The notes beneath the pieces were generated by a model. The model saw only the letters and a list, made by a program, of their open reading frames with translations, was not told the origin of the DNA and searched no databases. This document shows positions 1 through 6,842 of a DNA stretch of 18,366 nt, piece after piece. The stretch's first letter is position 1; every line of letters starts with the position of its first letter. Both the position numbers and the translations under genes were made by a program. Origin of the DNA: GCA-002701455 sp964342575 (GTDB taxonomy: Bacteria; Pseudomonadota; Alphaproteobacteria; Thalassobaculales; Thalassobaculaceae); the NCBI GenBank assembly GCA_964342575.1, contig CAYFGZ010000069.1, positions 1 through 18,366 on the forward strand, given 5' to 3'.

Positions 1-91
1 CTAGCGTACTTTCTGCCACGGCTGGCCCTGCCGTAAGTGAGAAAGCCGCCAAAAGGCCTGCGCTCAGACCTAAAAGGCTCAATTTCTTCAT
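1..91 (-). CDS. Exported protein, N-terminal fragment (signal peptide)
   Basis: This is the start of a minus-strand gene cut by the left window edge; only about 30 codons are present. The translation begins MKKLSLLGLSAGLLAAFSLT and continues to an AGPAVA-ES junction. That is a textbook Sec signal peptide: two lysines, a hydrophobic core of about 15 residues, then an A-V-A signal peptidase I site. The mature part starts ESTL. An in-frame ATG lies four codons upstream (103), but the AGGA there abuts it, so the ATG at 91 is preferred. Periplasmic amino-acid-binding proteins of ABC importers often start with a signal peptide followed by STL(D/E), so a solute-binding protein is a reasonable guess. 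Too little is visible to name it. Confidence 0.6.
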   Translation of the reverse strand, partial: MKKLSLLGLSAGLLAAFSLTAGPAVAESTL

Positions 92-138
92 GTTGAAACC
101 CATTCCTATAAGTTTTAAGAAAAAACGAGCGAAGCAGT

Positions 139-152
139 TTTCATAGATGAAA
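139..152. promoter_or_regulatory. Inverted repeat TTTCAT-AG-ATGAAA
   Basis: Perfect 6-bp arms with a 2-bp centre lie about 50 bp upstream of the start of the leftward exported-protein gene. The short centre suits a dimeric repressor site better than an RNA hairpin. No family can be assigned. Confidence 0.25.
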
Positions 153-496
153 CACTATACCTATATCCCCGCTACTCCCGTAACCCTAGTCTAGCAATAC
201 TTTTATCCGAGACGCACACCACCACCCGGACATAAGCCGGCCGAGGCACAACATCACTGCGAAAAGCATGCTCCCCTGTGATTGTTTGTATCCAACCATG
301 GGGATATACCTTTTGGCAAGTATACAATCGCGTTTATGTATGAATCATTCTTGTTTTATGCGACAAAATTAAAAAATTTGTTACAAATATTGAATATCTC
401 TAGACAAAAAACTGGCAAATTTCCTCGTGTTTTAACATTATTGACATTACTTTTAAAAAGAGCCACACCCAATTACAAATTACTTCGTAAAAGCTA

Positions 497-511
497 CTAG
501 TTTCAAACTAG
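497..511. promoter_or_regulatory. Palindrome CTAGTTT-C-AAACTAG
   Basis: A perfect 15-bp palindrome with 7-bp arms and a single central base lies about 225 bp upstream of metC. Its right half with the next base (AAACTAGC, 505-512) recurs as a direct copy at 593-600, closer to metC. A one-base centre cannot form a stable RNA loop, so a DNA-binding site is likelier than a terminator. The regulator is unknown. Confidence 0.35.
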
Positions 512-640
512 CGTTCCCTATTTATTTAGTGTTTTTGTGATGGCATTATTATCGGCTCATCCCTCAGATGAATGCTTGTTTGACGCTGACATAAACTAGC
601 ATTGTGAATTATCAGCAAATAACCTCGTCCTACTAGACGA

Positions 641-658
641 ACTATTATTTCCAATAGT
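641..658. promoter_or_regulatory. Inverted repeat ACTATT-N6-AATAGT
   Basis: Perfect 6-bp arms with a 6-bp spacer (atttcc) lie about 80-95 bp upstream of the metC start. The arrangement would suit either a small hairpin in the leader or a dimeric operator. It sits three bases before another palindrome (661-673), which makes a regulatory cluster plausible. Confidence 0.25.
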
Positions 659-660
659 AA

Positions 661-673
661 GCTAAAATTTAGC
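661..673. promoter_or_regulatory. Palindrome GCTAAA-A-TTTAGC
   Basis: A perfect 13-bp palindrome with 6-bp arms and a single central A lies about 62 bp upstream of the metC ATG. It is followed by an A-run, not a T-run, so it is not a terminator for a rightward transcript. Best read as a possible operator in the metC promoter region. Confidence 0.3.
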
Positions 674-735
674 AAAAAAACTGCGCAAATAGCGCCAACA
701 ATGCTTTATCATTGCAAAAAATTGAGGCAAGACAT

Positions 736-1929
736 ATGACAGTAAAAAATAACAACAGATTCAGGACAAATTTGGTCCATGCTGGGAGAGATCCGCATAA
801 TAACCACGGAGTGGTAAATCCACCCGTATATCACGCTTCTACAATTTTGCAGCCATCCTTAGATAAATTCGAAGCAGCTAGAAGGCCAGACTGGCAAGGT
901 TATCGCTATGGACGAAGTGGGACGCCAACCAGTAAATATTTTGAAGACGCCTTAGCAGCAATTTATAATGGTGCAGGAGCAGTTTCGGTTTCTTCCGGTC
1001 TCGCCGCTATTACGAACGCTATCTTAACGTGTGTAAAACCGGGGGACCATATCCTAGTTACAGATAATGTATACGGTCCTACACGACGTTTTTGCCGTGA
1101 GTTTTTGGAAAAATTTGGTGTTGAAACTACTTTTTTTGATCCCCTACTTGGCACAAACATCAAAGCTCTAATGAAGCCAAATACAGTTGCTGTTTATACT
1201 GAAGCGCCCGGTTCTCAAACATTCGAAATGTGTGATATTCCAGTTATCGCCGATACGGCGCACCAATGCGGTGCCGCGGTAATCATGGACAACACCTGGG
1301 CTAGTGCGATGTACTTTGATCCTTTCGAAAAAGGTGTGGACATTGTCGTTGAGGCAGTTACAAAATATATTTGTGGCCATTCCGATGTGATGATGGGAGC
1401 CATAATAGCAAACGCCGAATGGGCCCAGGCTACTCGTAATACGGCAAAAATGCACGGTAATGCTTCTGGTCCTGATGATATATACCTCGCGCAGAGGGGA
1501 TTACGAACAATGGCCGTCCGAATGGCTCAAAATGGGAAAAATGGACTTACCCTAGCCGAATGGTTGAAGAGCCGAACAGAGGTAAAAAAGGTTCTCCATC
1601 CAGCTCTTCCTTCGGACCCTGGAAACAAAATTTGGAGGAGAGACTTTAGTGGCGCTAGTGGTTTATTTTCGTTTATTCTGCAGGAGGGGTATACCCGCGA
1701 AGCTCTTGCCGCAATGCTTGACGGCCTTGAATTATACGGTATGGGCGCCAGCTGGGGCGGCTTCGAAAGTTTAATTGTCCCAGCAAATCCTGGTGAAAAC
1801 AGAACAGCAACAAAGTGGAACGAAAAGGGCCAGCTTCTTAGAGTGCATGCTGGTCTAGAAGATATCGACGACCTTATCGCGGACCTAGGTGCAGGCTTAG
1901 ATCGACTTACGGAAATTGCTAATCTTTAG
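736..1929 (+). CDS. metC: Cystathionine beta-lyase (PLP-dependent)
   Basis: A 397-residue Cys/Met-metabolism PLP enzyme, cytoplasmic and fold type I. MetC cleaves cystathionine to homocysteine, pyruvate and ammonia, and often also cleaves cysteine to sulfide. Visible hallmarks are YRYGRSGTPTS near residues 56-66, the phosphate-binding SSGLA near 86-90, the cofactor-ring Asp in MDNTW near 184-188, and the internal-aldimine lysine K210 in TKYICGHSD. The length is normal for the alphaproteobacterial MetC group. The ATG at 736 is chosen because GAGG (724-727) sits 8 bp before it; a TTG at 712 would add 8 residues with no ribosome site. The ModE-like gene starts 17 bp downstream, so the two are probably co-transcribed. 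A gamma-lyase or synthase from the same superfamily cannot be excluded by motifs alone, but the alignment impression favours beta-lyase. Confidence 0.9.
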   Translation: MTVKNNNRFRTNLVHAGRDPHNNHGVVNPPVYHASTILQPSLDKFEAARRPDWQGYRYGRSGTPTSKYFEDALAAIYNGAGAVSVSSGLAAITNAILTCVKPGDHILVTDNVYGPTRRFCREFLEKFGVETTFFDPLLGTNIKALMKPNTVAVYTEAPGSQTFEMCDIPVIADTAHQCGAAVIMDNTWASAMYFDPFEKGVDIVVEAVTKYICGHSDVMMGAIIANAEWAQATRNTAKMHGNASGPDDIYLAQRGLRTMAVRMAQNGKNGLTLAEWLKSRTEVKKVLHPALPSDPGNKIWRRDFSGASGLFSFILQEGYTREALAAMLDGLELYGMGASWGGFESLIVPANPGENRTATKWNEKGQLLRVHAGLEDIDDLIADLGAGLDRLTEIANL

Positions 1930-1946
1930 AATACTGGATTGCTATA

Positions 1947-2282
1947 ATGGCATCACCACGGATACGACTTCTGATAGGGGATAGCGTTGCATTAGGACCG
2001 GGTAAAGCAGCCCTATTGGAGGCGATTAATCGCACGGGTTCAATATCTGCCGCTGCCCGCGATATGGGAATGTCTTATCGAAAGGCATGGGGACTAATAG
2101 AGAGCATTAATTGCGATTTCAAGAAGGCCATCGTCGTCAAAACAGCGGGAGGTAGAGGGGGTGGAGGAGCGATGCTTAGCGCAAACGGAAAAACAATACT
2201 CCGAAGATATCTCCAAATGGAAATTAAAGCAGCTGCCAGTATTTCAGAGGATTTGAAGTGGTTCTCCGGTAAACTAGTGTGA
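1947..2282 (+). CDS. ModE-type winged-helix regulator, DNA-binding domain only
   Basis: A 111-residue protein matching the N-terminal winged helix-turn-helix domain of ModE, the molybdate-responsive regulator. The helix-turn-helix is clear (GSISAAARDMGMSYRKAWGL, about residues 31-50). It is followed by the glycine-rich wing GGRGGGGAMLSANG (about 69-82). The C-terminal TOBE/Mop domains that bind molybdate in E. coli ModE are missing, and the natural stop is followed by unrelated sequence, so this is the short form and not a truncation in progress. It lies 17 bp after metC and about 200 bp before modA. The ATG at 1947 has a weak GGAT ribosome site 7 bp upstream. Family knowledge suggests regulation of modABC. 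How it would sense molybdate without TOBE domains is not visible. Confidence 0.8.
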   Translation: MASPRIRLLIGDSVALGPGKAALLEAINRTGSISAAARDMGMSYRKAWGLIESINCDFKKAIVVKTAGGRGGGGAMLSANGKTILRRYLQMEIKAAASISEDLKWFSGKLV

Positions 2283-2479
2283 AAATATATAAGCTAGCTA
2301 GTACTTAAATAACTGCGCAATTTAGAGTAAATTACCTATGCGAGCCTCGTTTTAAAAATGAAGTTTTGTAAACATTTATTACGATAATAATCCAATCACT
2401 TTCTTTTAACGCCAGTCTGTATTTAAGATTAGGGAAGCTATATGATGCTGCTCTATTATATTTAAGTTGGACACTCTTT
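2283..2479 (+). other. modA upstream region
   Basis: A 197-bp A/T-rich gap between the ModE-like gene and modA, long enough for an independent modABC promoter. I could not find a good match to the E. coli ModE site (CGTTATAT, spacer, ATATAACG); the nearest is GCTATAT at 2438-2444 with only a degenerate partner at 2457-2469. No molybdenum-cofactor riboswitch core is recognisable. A seven-codon frame (ATG 2442, stop 2463-2465) follows GGGAAG and ends 14 bp before the modA start. It may be chance. Confidence 0.4.
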
Positions 2480-3250
2480 GTGACTAGACCCTATTCTTTC
2501 TTAGCGCTAATTTTATCTATTATTTTTACAATAGGAGTAACTGCATCTTTAAATGCAAAAACAGTGATTTATGTATTTGCAGCAGCTAGCACGAGAAACG
2601 CTGTTGATGCCGTAATAGGGGCGTTTCCAAAACAGCCAGACACTAGAGTTTCCGCTGTTTATGGAGCTACATCTGCATTAGCTCGCCAAATTTTAGATGG
2701 TGCGCCTGCGAGCTTATTTCTCTCGGCGAATAAGGATTGGATGAACGAAATAACGAAGGCGGGTTTAGTAGGGAAATCTCAAAAAGTTTTTTCAAATAAG
2801 CTAGTTCTTATTTCTTCCAACCACAGACTAAAGACATTAAATATCCAGTCCCCAAGTGATATTGTAAAATCTCTGAAAAATGAACGACTAGCGGTGGCAG
2901 AAATATCGGCTGTCCCAGCCGGGATTTATTCCCACCAGGCACTTAACTACCTCGGAATTTGGGAGAAAGTTCGTCCAAGGCTAGCGCAATCCGCGAACGT
3001 TAGGGCTGCTTTGGCTTTAGTTGAGCGAGGTGAAACGCCGCTAGGTGTGGTATACCAAACAGACGCTCTTGCATCTCCTTATGTTGAAGTTGTATGGAAA
3101 ATTCCCCAAAAATCCTACGAGGAAATCGTGTACCCTTTGGCTATTTTAAAAAAATACAGTAAAAGCCATGTGCAAAACTCGCTATATTCATTCTTTTTTT
3201 CGAATATGGCTCAGCGAATATTTACAGAATTTGGTTTTGGGGTTGATTAA
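2480..3250 (+). CDS. modA: Molybdate ABC transporter, periplasmic binding protein
   Basis: A 256-residue ModA-family protein that captures molybdate in the periplasm and delivers it to ModBC. The N-terminus is a signal peptide with a hydrophobic stretch at about residues 6-22 and likely cleavage after SLNA at about 26, leaving about 230 residues, the usual mature size. The oxyanion-binding first loop is seen in VFAAASTRNAVDAV (about 32-45), with later conserved segments GATSALARQI, GAPASLFLSAN, AVPAGIYS and GVVYQTDA. The start is GTG at 2480 with a weak GGA ribosome site. It lies 2 bp before modB and is the first gene of the modABC operon. The order and the Mod-type ATPase support molybdate; tungstate or sulfate transport is less likely. 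Confidence 0.9.
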   Translation: MTRPYSFLALILSIIFTIGVTASLNAKTVIYVFAAASTRNAVDAVIGAFPKQPDTRVSAVYGATSALARQILDGAPASLFLSANKDWMNEITKAGLVGKSQKVFSNKLVLISSNHRLKTLNIQSPSDIVKSLKNERLAVAEISAVPAGIYSHQALNYLGIWEKVRPRLAQSANVRAALALVERGETPLGVVYQTDALASPYVEVVWKIPQKSYEEIVYPLAILKKYSKSHVQNSLYSFFFSNMAQRIFTEFGFGVD

Positions 3251-3252
3251 AA

Positions 3253-3963
3253 GTGCTTTCGCTAACTTCCATCGAAATTGAGGCGTTTTATTTAACACTC
3301 CAAGTCGCACTGTTTAGTATAGCGATCTGCTTACCAACGGGGATCATTACAGCTCTAATTCTATCTCGCACACATTTCCCCGGTAAATGGCTTCTGGATG
3401 GATTGGTTCACCTCCCACTAGTTATGCCTCCGGTCGTAGTTGGCTACATCTTACTATTATTATTAGGGCGGCGTGGTTTGATTGGCTCCTGGCTCTTTGA
3501 TACCTTTGGTTTTACAGTTGCGTTTACCTGGAAAGGTGCCGCAATTGCCTCTGCTGTTATGGCTTTCCCTTTAATGGTAAGAGCAATTAGATTGTCCTTA
3601 GATACCATGGATACAGGGTTAGAAATCGCGGCACGAACCCTCGGAGCACATAGACTGCGAGTCCTTGCGACAATAACTATCCCCTTGTCTCTTCCCGGCA
3701 TTCTCACTGGTACTATTTTAGCATTTGCTCGGAGTTTAGGCGAGTTTGGAGCTACTATAACTTTCGTATCTAATATTCCAGGGGAAACGCAAACTTTGCC
3801 TTTAGCTCTATACAATTTTACGCAAATTCCAGGAGATCAAACTCCGGCCATCCGTTTACTTGTCATATCGATAATACTAGCATTTGGAGCACTTATAGCC
3901 TCTGATATCTTAGCCCGAAAGCTAACAAAACGCCTTGGCTCTCATACAGGAGATCACCATTGA
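3253..3963 (+). CDS. modB: Molybdate ABC transporter permease
   Basis: A 236-residue inner-membrane permease of the ModB family with about five hydrophobic segments. The cytoplasmic EAA coupling loop that docks on the ATPase is clear (EIAARTLGAHRLRVLATITI and following LPGI, about residues 125-151). A conserved permease motif, PLVMPPVVVGYILLLLLG, is near 55-72. The start codon is GTG, 2 bp after the modA stop. The stop codon overlaps the modC start in TTGA at 3960-3963, which implies translational coupling. The length is normal for ModB (about 225-240). Confidence 0.92.
   Translation: MLSLTSIEIEAFYLTLQVALFSIAICLPTGIITALILSRTHFPGKWLLDGLVHLPLVMPPVVVGYILLLLLGRRGLIGSWLFDTFGFTVAFTWKGAAIASAVMAFPLMVRAIRLSLDTMDTGLEIAARTLGAHRLRVLATITIPLSLPGILTGTILAFARSLGEFGATITFVSNIPGETQTLPLALYNFTQIPGDQTPAIRLLVISIILAFGALIASDILARKLTKRLGSHTGDHH
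3948..3952 (+). promoter_or_regulatory. Ribosome binding site fixing the modC TTG start
   Basis: AGGAG lies 7 bp before the TTG at 3960. No ATG or GTG nearby has such a site, so the unusual TTG start of modC is well supported. The site lies inside the last codons of modB. Confidence 0.6.
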
Positions 3964-5030
3964 TTGAAGCGAATTTCAGTGTCCAACGCGAAAACTTTCA
4001 ACTGGTTATTAACTTTTCCATACCAAGCATTGGTGTAACTGCTTTATTCGGGCCTTCAGGGTCTGGAAAAACTACTACTATCAATGCATTAGCTGGCATA
4101 ACCAAACCATCATCTGGATACATAACTATAGACAAAAAACGGCTGTTCGACGGCAAAGCTAGAGTCGATATTCCTATCGAAAAACGTGGTTTAGGTTACG
4201 TTTTTCAAGATGGCCGTTTATTTCCACACCTGACGGTAGAGGAAAACTTGACGTATGGCATGCCAAAAACTGAAATAGCATCCAGTCGCAAAGGTGAGAT
4301 ATTTAATCTACTCGGTTTAGAAGCACTGTTAAAAAGAAAGCCCATTTCTTTATCTGGTGGAGAACGACAACGTACTGCAATCGGACGAGCTTTATTATCG
4401 TCACCGCGATTATTGTTGATGGATGAGCCCCTTGCTGCCTTAGATTTTGCCAGAAAACAAGAGTTACTCCCGTATCTAGCCAAACTAAAAAAGTCTCTAA
4501 AAATTCCTATTATTTACGTATCCCATCAGCTCGATGAAATACTGCGATTAGCCGACAACCTGATTTTATTAAACAACGGAAAAATAATTCGTCAGGGCCC
4601 AATAGAAGGAATTGTAAACTCCAGAGAAATTCAGTCGTTGTTAGGCCGAGACGAAAAAATTACATTTTTAAAGTGCACTGCGTCGCCATCCGTATCACCT
4701 GGGGGGTTAGGCAAGTTAACTTTCGATGGTGGACATTTATGGACAAGTGCGGTTGATTTTTCCAACACCGATAATTTACGAGTGCAGCTTCGTGCTCAAG
4801 ACATCGCAATAGCATTAAAGAAGCCGGACAACATCAGTATAGCTAATGTTTTGGATGCCACAGTCTATTCAATAGAAACATCAAATGGTCCGCACACTGA
4901 CATTGAACTTACGCTTGGCAATACTCGGATATGGTCACGCGTTACTAATCAGAGTGCCACTAATTTAAATTTGAAAAAAGGTTCCAGGGTGTATGCATTA
5001 ATCAAGTCAACCGCTATCCAACCATTCTAA
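3960..5030 (+). CDS. modC: Molybdate ABC transporter ATP-binding protein
   Basis: A 356-residue ATPase that powers molybdate import through ModB. The nucleotide-binding domain shows Walker A GPSGSGKTT (31-39), Q-loop VFQDGRLFPHL (81-91), signature LSGGERQR (131-138), Walker B LLLMDEP (151-157) and the switch His in YVSHQ. A C-terminal regulatory extension of about 130 residues ends in a Mop/TOBE domain (about 290-356), the part that binds molybdate in other ModC proteins. This matters here because the local ModE-like protein lacks that domain. Translation starts at TTG, overlapping the modB stop by 3 bp. The downstream neighbour is convergent, so the operon ends here. Confidence 0.93.
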   Translation: MIEANFSVQRENFQLVINFSIPSIGVTALFGPSGSGKTTTINALAGITKPSSGYITIDKKRLFDGKARVDIPIEKRGLGYVFQDGRLFPHLTVEENLTYGMPKTEIASSRKGEIFNLLGLEALLKRKPISLSGGERQRTAIGRALLSSPRLLLMDEPLAALDFARKQELLPYLAKLKKSLKIPIIYVSHQLDEILRLADNLILLNNGKIIRQGPIEGIVNSREIQSLLGRDEKITFLKCTASPSVSPGGLGKLTFDGGHLWTSAVDFSNTDNLRVQLRAQDIAIALKKPDNISIANVLDATVYSIETSNGPHTDIELTLGNTRIWSRVTNQSATNLNLKKGSRVYALIKSTAIQPF

Positions 5031-5054
5031 AAAGAATTGGCTGGGCTATCTCGT

Positions 5055-5071
5055 TTGAGCAGCAATCTCAA
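5055..5071. terminator. Weak hairpin between convergent genes
   Basis: TTGAG (5055-5059) and CTCAA (5067-5071) form a 5-bp stem with a 7-nt loop in the 52-bp gap between the modC and rhodanese stops. There is no T-run on either side, so termination activity is uncertain; no better candidate lies in the gap. Confidence 0.2.
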
Positions 5072-5082
5072 CTAACTGAAAA

Positions 5083-6681
5083 CTATACTGATGGGTAGAC
5101 TTTGAACGAAATGCCTCCCGGCCTTGCGATTTGTTCTACCAATCCAATTTCCCACGTTAAATAATCATTCATCGCTTGCTCTATCTCCTGCGGATCCTGT
5201 CTATCATAAGCTCGGAGATAGACATCAGTCGGAGCAGATAACAAATTGTTCATCCCTGCTTCCATAGGCAGCCCATCCTTTTCCCATGCTTCAGTTCCCC
5301 CGTCCACAACACTTACATCTTTGTCATTATTCTTAAAATCGAGAGCTGCTAATACTGCAAGATCAGTATCGGCCGCAATAAATACAATCTGTCCTGAGAT
5401 CTTGGCTTTTGTAAGGTCATCACTCAATTTGCTTCTACTACCCCAAAAGGCTCCCTTGGCATGTTTTTCTCTGTATAGAAGGCTCCGGCTAATATCAATT
5501 AATGTTGCACCATCAGCCTGAGCTGCATGCGCCGCTTTCGCAGATATCATTTTTACAAGTCGCTTCTCTAACCCGTAACTAATTTTAATCTGCTTTCCAG
5601 AGCTAATAGGTTGATTTCTTAAACCCGACTCTAAAACATAAACTTCGCACCATCCCAACTGCACCAGCCAGGTCGCTGTCATTAGCGAACGAACCAACCA
5701 ATCATCAACTAAAACTACCCGAGCATTTTGCGTTGCAATAAAAGTATCGGTAGCTTGAACGAGTTGCCCGCCGGGCGCATGAGTAGAATCTGCTATATGC
5801 GCTAACTCAAATTCTTCCTTGGTCCGCACGTCAAAAATACGTAGAGTACGGCTATCCGTCTCACTTCTCCATACATCCAGTGTCATTGAATCTATGCATT
5901 GTACTCCGAAACGGGCGGCAGCAGACTGTGCCCCTCGCAATGATATCGAATGCCCTTCGCTCGTAACCTTCGGAGGGTGTCTTTCCAGACCATGCTCAAG
6001 CTTGTAACCTGCCAAATGCCAACCCATTGTCCCATTACGAAGAGCAACTACTCTATTCGGCACTCCCGCATTTATTAACGACTGTGCGCCTATGATACTT
6101 CTTGTTCTGCCCGCACAATTAACTACAATTGTTGTTTTGTCCGAAATGGGTGCATCTTGCACTCTATGAACAAGTTCAGCCCCAGGCATGTCGATTCCCG
6201 TTGGTATATTCATCACTTGAAATTCTTCCATTGGTCGAGAATCTAAAACAATAATATCTTGTTTTTCTTCCATCATATCCTTCAGTTCCTCGGCCGAAAT
6301 TGAAGGTGTATGATATGCGTGTTCTACAAACTCACCGAATGCCTTACTCGGCACATTTAGTCCACTAAAAACTTCCAGTCCCGCGGCTTTCCACGCCTCA
6401 ACTCCACCTTCTAGCAATGAAACATCGGTGTAGCCAAAAGAAACTAACTTCTCTAGAGCCTGTGACCCCAAGGCTCCGCCACCGTCACAGATGATAGTTT
6501 TTGTTGTTTTTCTAGGGATAACATTGGGAAGTCTTAATTCTAAATGGCTAAACGGTATATTGGAGCAAAGCAATATATGTGCAGTTCCAAACTCCCCCTC
6601 TTCACGAACATCAATAACTGCCAGCTCACCTGGCGAGTCAATTAATTCATTCAATTGAATAGCAGAAATCAAGTTGTTCAT
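5083..6681 (-). CDS. Four-domain rhodanese-like sulfurtransferase
   Basis: A 532-residue protein made of four successive rhodanese folds, at about residues 5-105, 125-230, 260-360 and 375-475, plus a C-terminal tail of about 55. Rhodaneses carry sulfane sulfur as a persulfide on a loop cysteine. Domain 2 has an intact-looking loop, C189-A-G-R-T-R-S. Domain 1 keeps a cysteine (C65) but in an atypical Gly-rich loop, CDGGGALGS. Domain 3 has DDWLVRS and domain 4 has AADTDLA at the same place, with no cysteine, so both are probably non-catalytic. There is no signal peptide, so it is likely cytoplasmic. The start is ATG with AAAGG 6 bp upstream. It is convergent with modC. The natural sulfur donor and acceptor are unknown; proximity to a cystathionine beta-lyase suggests cysteine-derived sulfur. 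Confidence 0.85.
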   Translation of the reverse strand: MNNLISAIQLNELIDSPGELAVIDVREEGEFGTAHILLCSNIPFSHLELRLPNVIPRKTTKTIICDGGGALGSQALEKLVSFGYTDVSLLEGGVEAWKAAGLEVFSGLNVPSKAFGEFVEHAYHTPSISAEELKDMMEEKQDIIVLDSRPMEEFQVMNIPTGIDMPGAELVHRVQDAPISDKTTIVVNCAGRTRSIIGAQSLINAGVPNRVVALRNGTMGWHLAGYKLEHGLERHPPKVTSEGHSISLRGAQSAAARFGVQCIDSMTLDVWRSETDSRTLRIFDVRTKEEFELAHIADSTHAPGGQLVQATDTFIATQNARVVLVDDWLVRSLMTATWLVQLGWCEVYVLESGLRNQPISSGKQIKISYGLEKRLVKMISAKAAHAAQADGATLIDISRSLLYREKHAKGAFWGSRSKLSDDLTKAKISGQIVFIAADTDLAVLAALDFKNNDKDVSVVDGGTEAWEKDGLPMEAGMNNLLSAPTDVYLRAYDRQDPQEIEQAMNDYLTWEIGLVEQIARPGGISFKVYPSV

Positions 6682-6733
6682 CTTATACCTTTTATAATGT
6701 TAGCTAGCGTACGTCGACAAATGTATCCTATTT

Positions 6734-6745
6734 TTGCTTTAGCAA
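6734..6745. promoter_or_regulatory. Inverted repeat TTGCT-TT-AGCAA
   Basis: Perfect 5-bp arms with a 2-bp centre lie about 55 bp upstream of the rhodanese start, in the 161-bp gap after the ABC-F gene. The gap is long enough for a separate rhodanese promoter, and this is a possible operator for it. No regulator can be named. Confidence 0.22.
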
Positions 6746-6842
6746 GAAATACTCCTTTACTGACGCAACAAACGACATGCGTTTTTTCTGCTGATACCTA
6801 TTTGTGTGCACCGGTAAATGCCTATTTTATAGATACCTTAGT

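Larger units (their letters stand above)
92..735. other. Intergenic region, divergent promoters
   Basis: About 640 bp separate the exported-protein gene (leftward) from metC (rightward). The stretch becomes A/T-rich after about 300. I see no convincing gene. The only open frame of note (282-500) has a TTG start, no Shine-Dalgarno sequence and a low-complexity Leu/Lys/Tyr-rich product. The region holds several short inverted repeats listed separately, at 139-152, 497-511, 641-658 and 661-673. It presumably carries the promoters of both flanking genes. A possible leftward promoter (TTACGG, 18 bp, TATAGT) lies near 155-185 but is weak. Confidence 0.5.

Noticed and set aside
282..500. Open frame of 72 codons upstream of metC
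   Set aside because: TTG start without a ribosome site, A/T-rich low-complexity product, no recognisable family, and it runs through the palindrome at 497-511.
712..735. Upstream TTG start for metC adding eight residues
   Set aside because: No ribosome site before it, whereas ATG 736 has GAGG at the right distance.
92..735. SAM-II or SAH riboswitch before metC
   Set aside because: None of the conserved core sequences that I know are present.
2438..2469. Possible ModE operator before modA
   Set aside because: Only one half resembles the E. coli site; the partner is degenerate and the spacing too long.
2283..2479. Molybdenum-cofactor riboswitch before modA
   Set aside because: No recognisable conserved core; the stretch is A/T-rich with no stable multi-stem fold that I can see.
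6763..6787. ACGCA/TGCGT hairpin followed by a T-run on the plus strand
   Set aside because: It would terminate rightward transcription, but both neighbours are on the minus strand; on that strand the T-run is on the wrong side.
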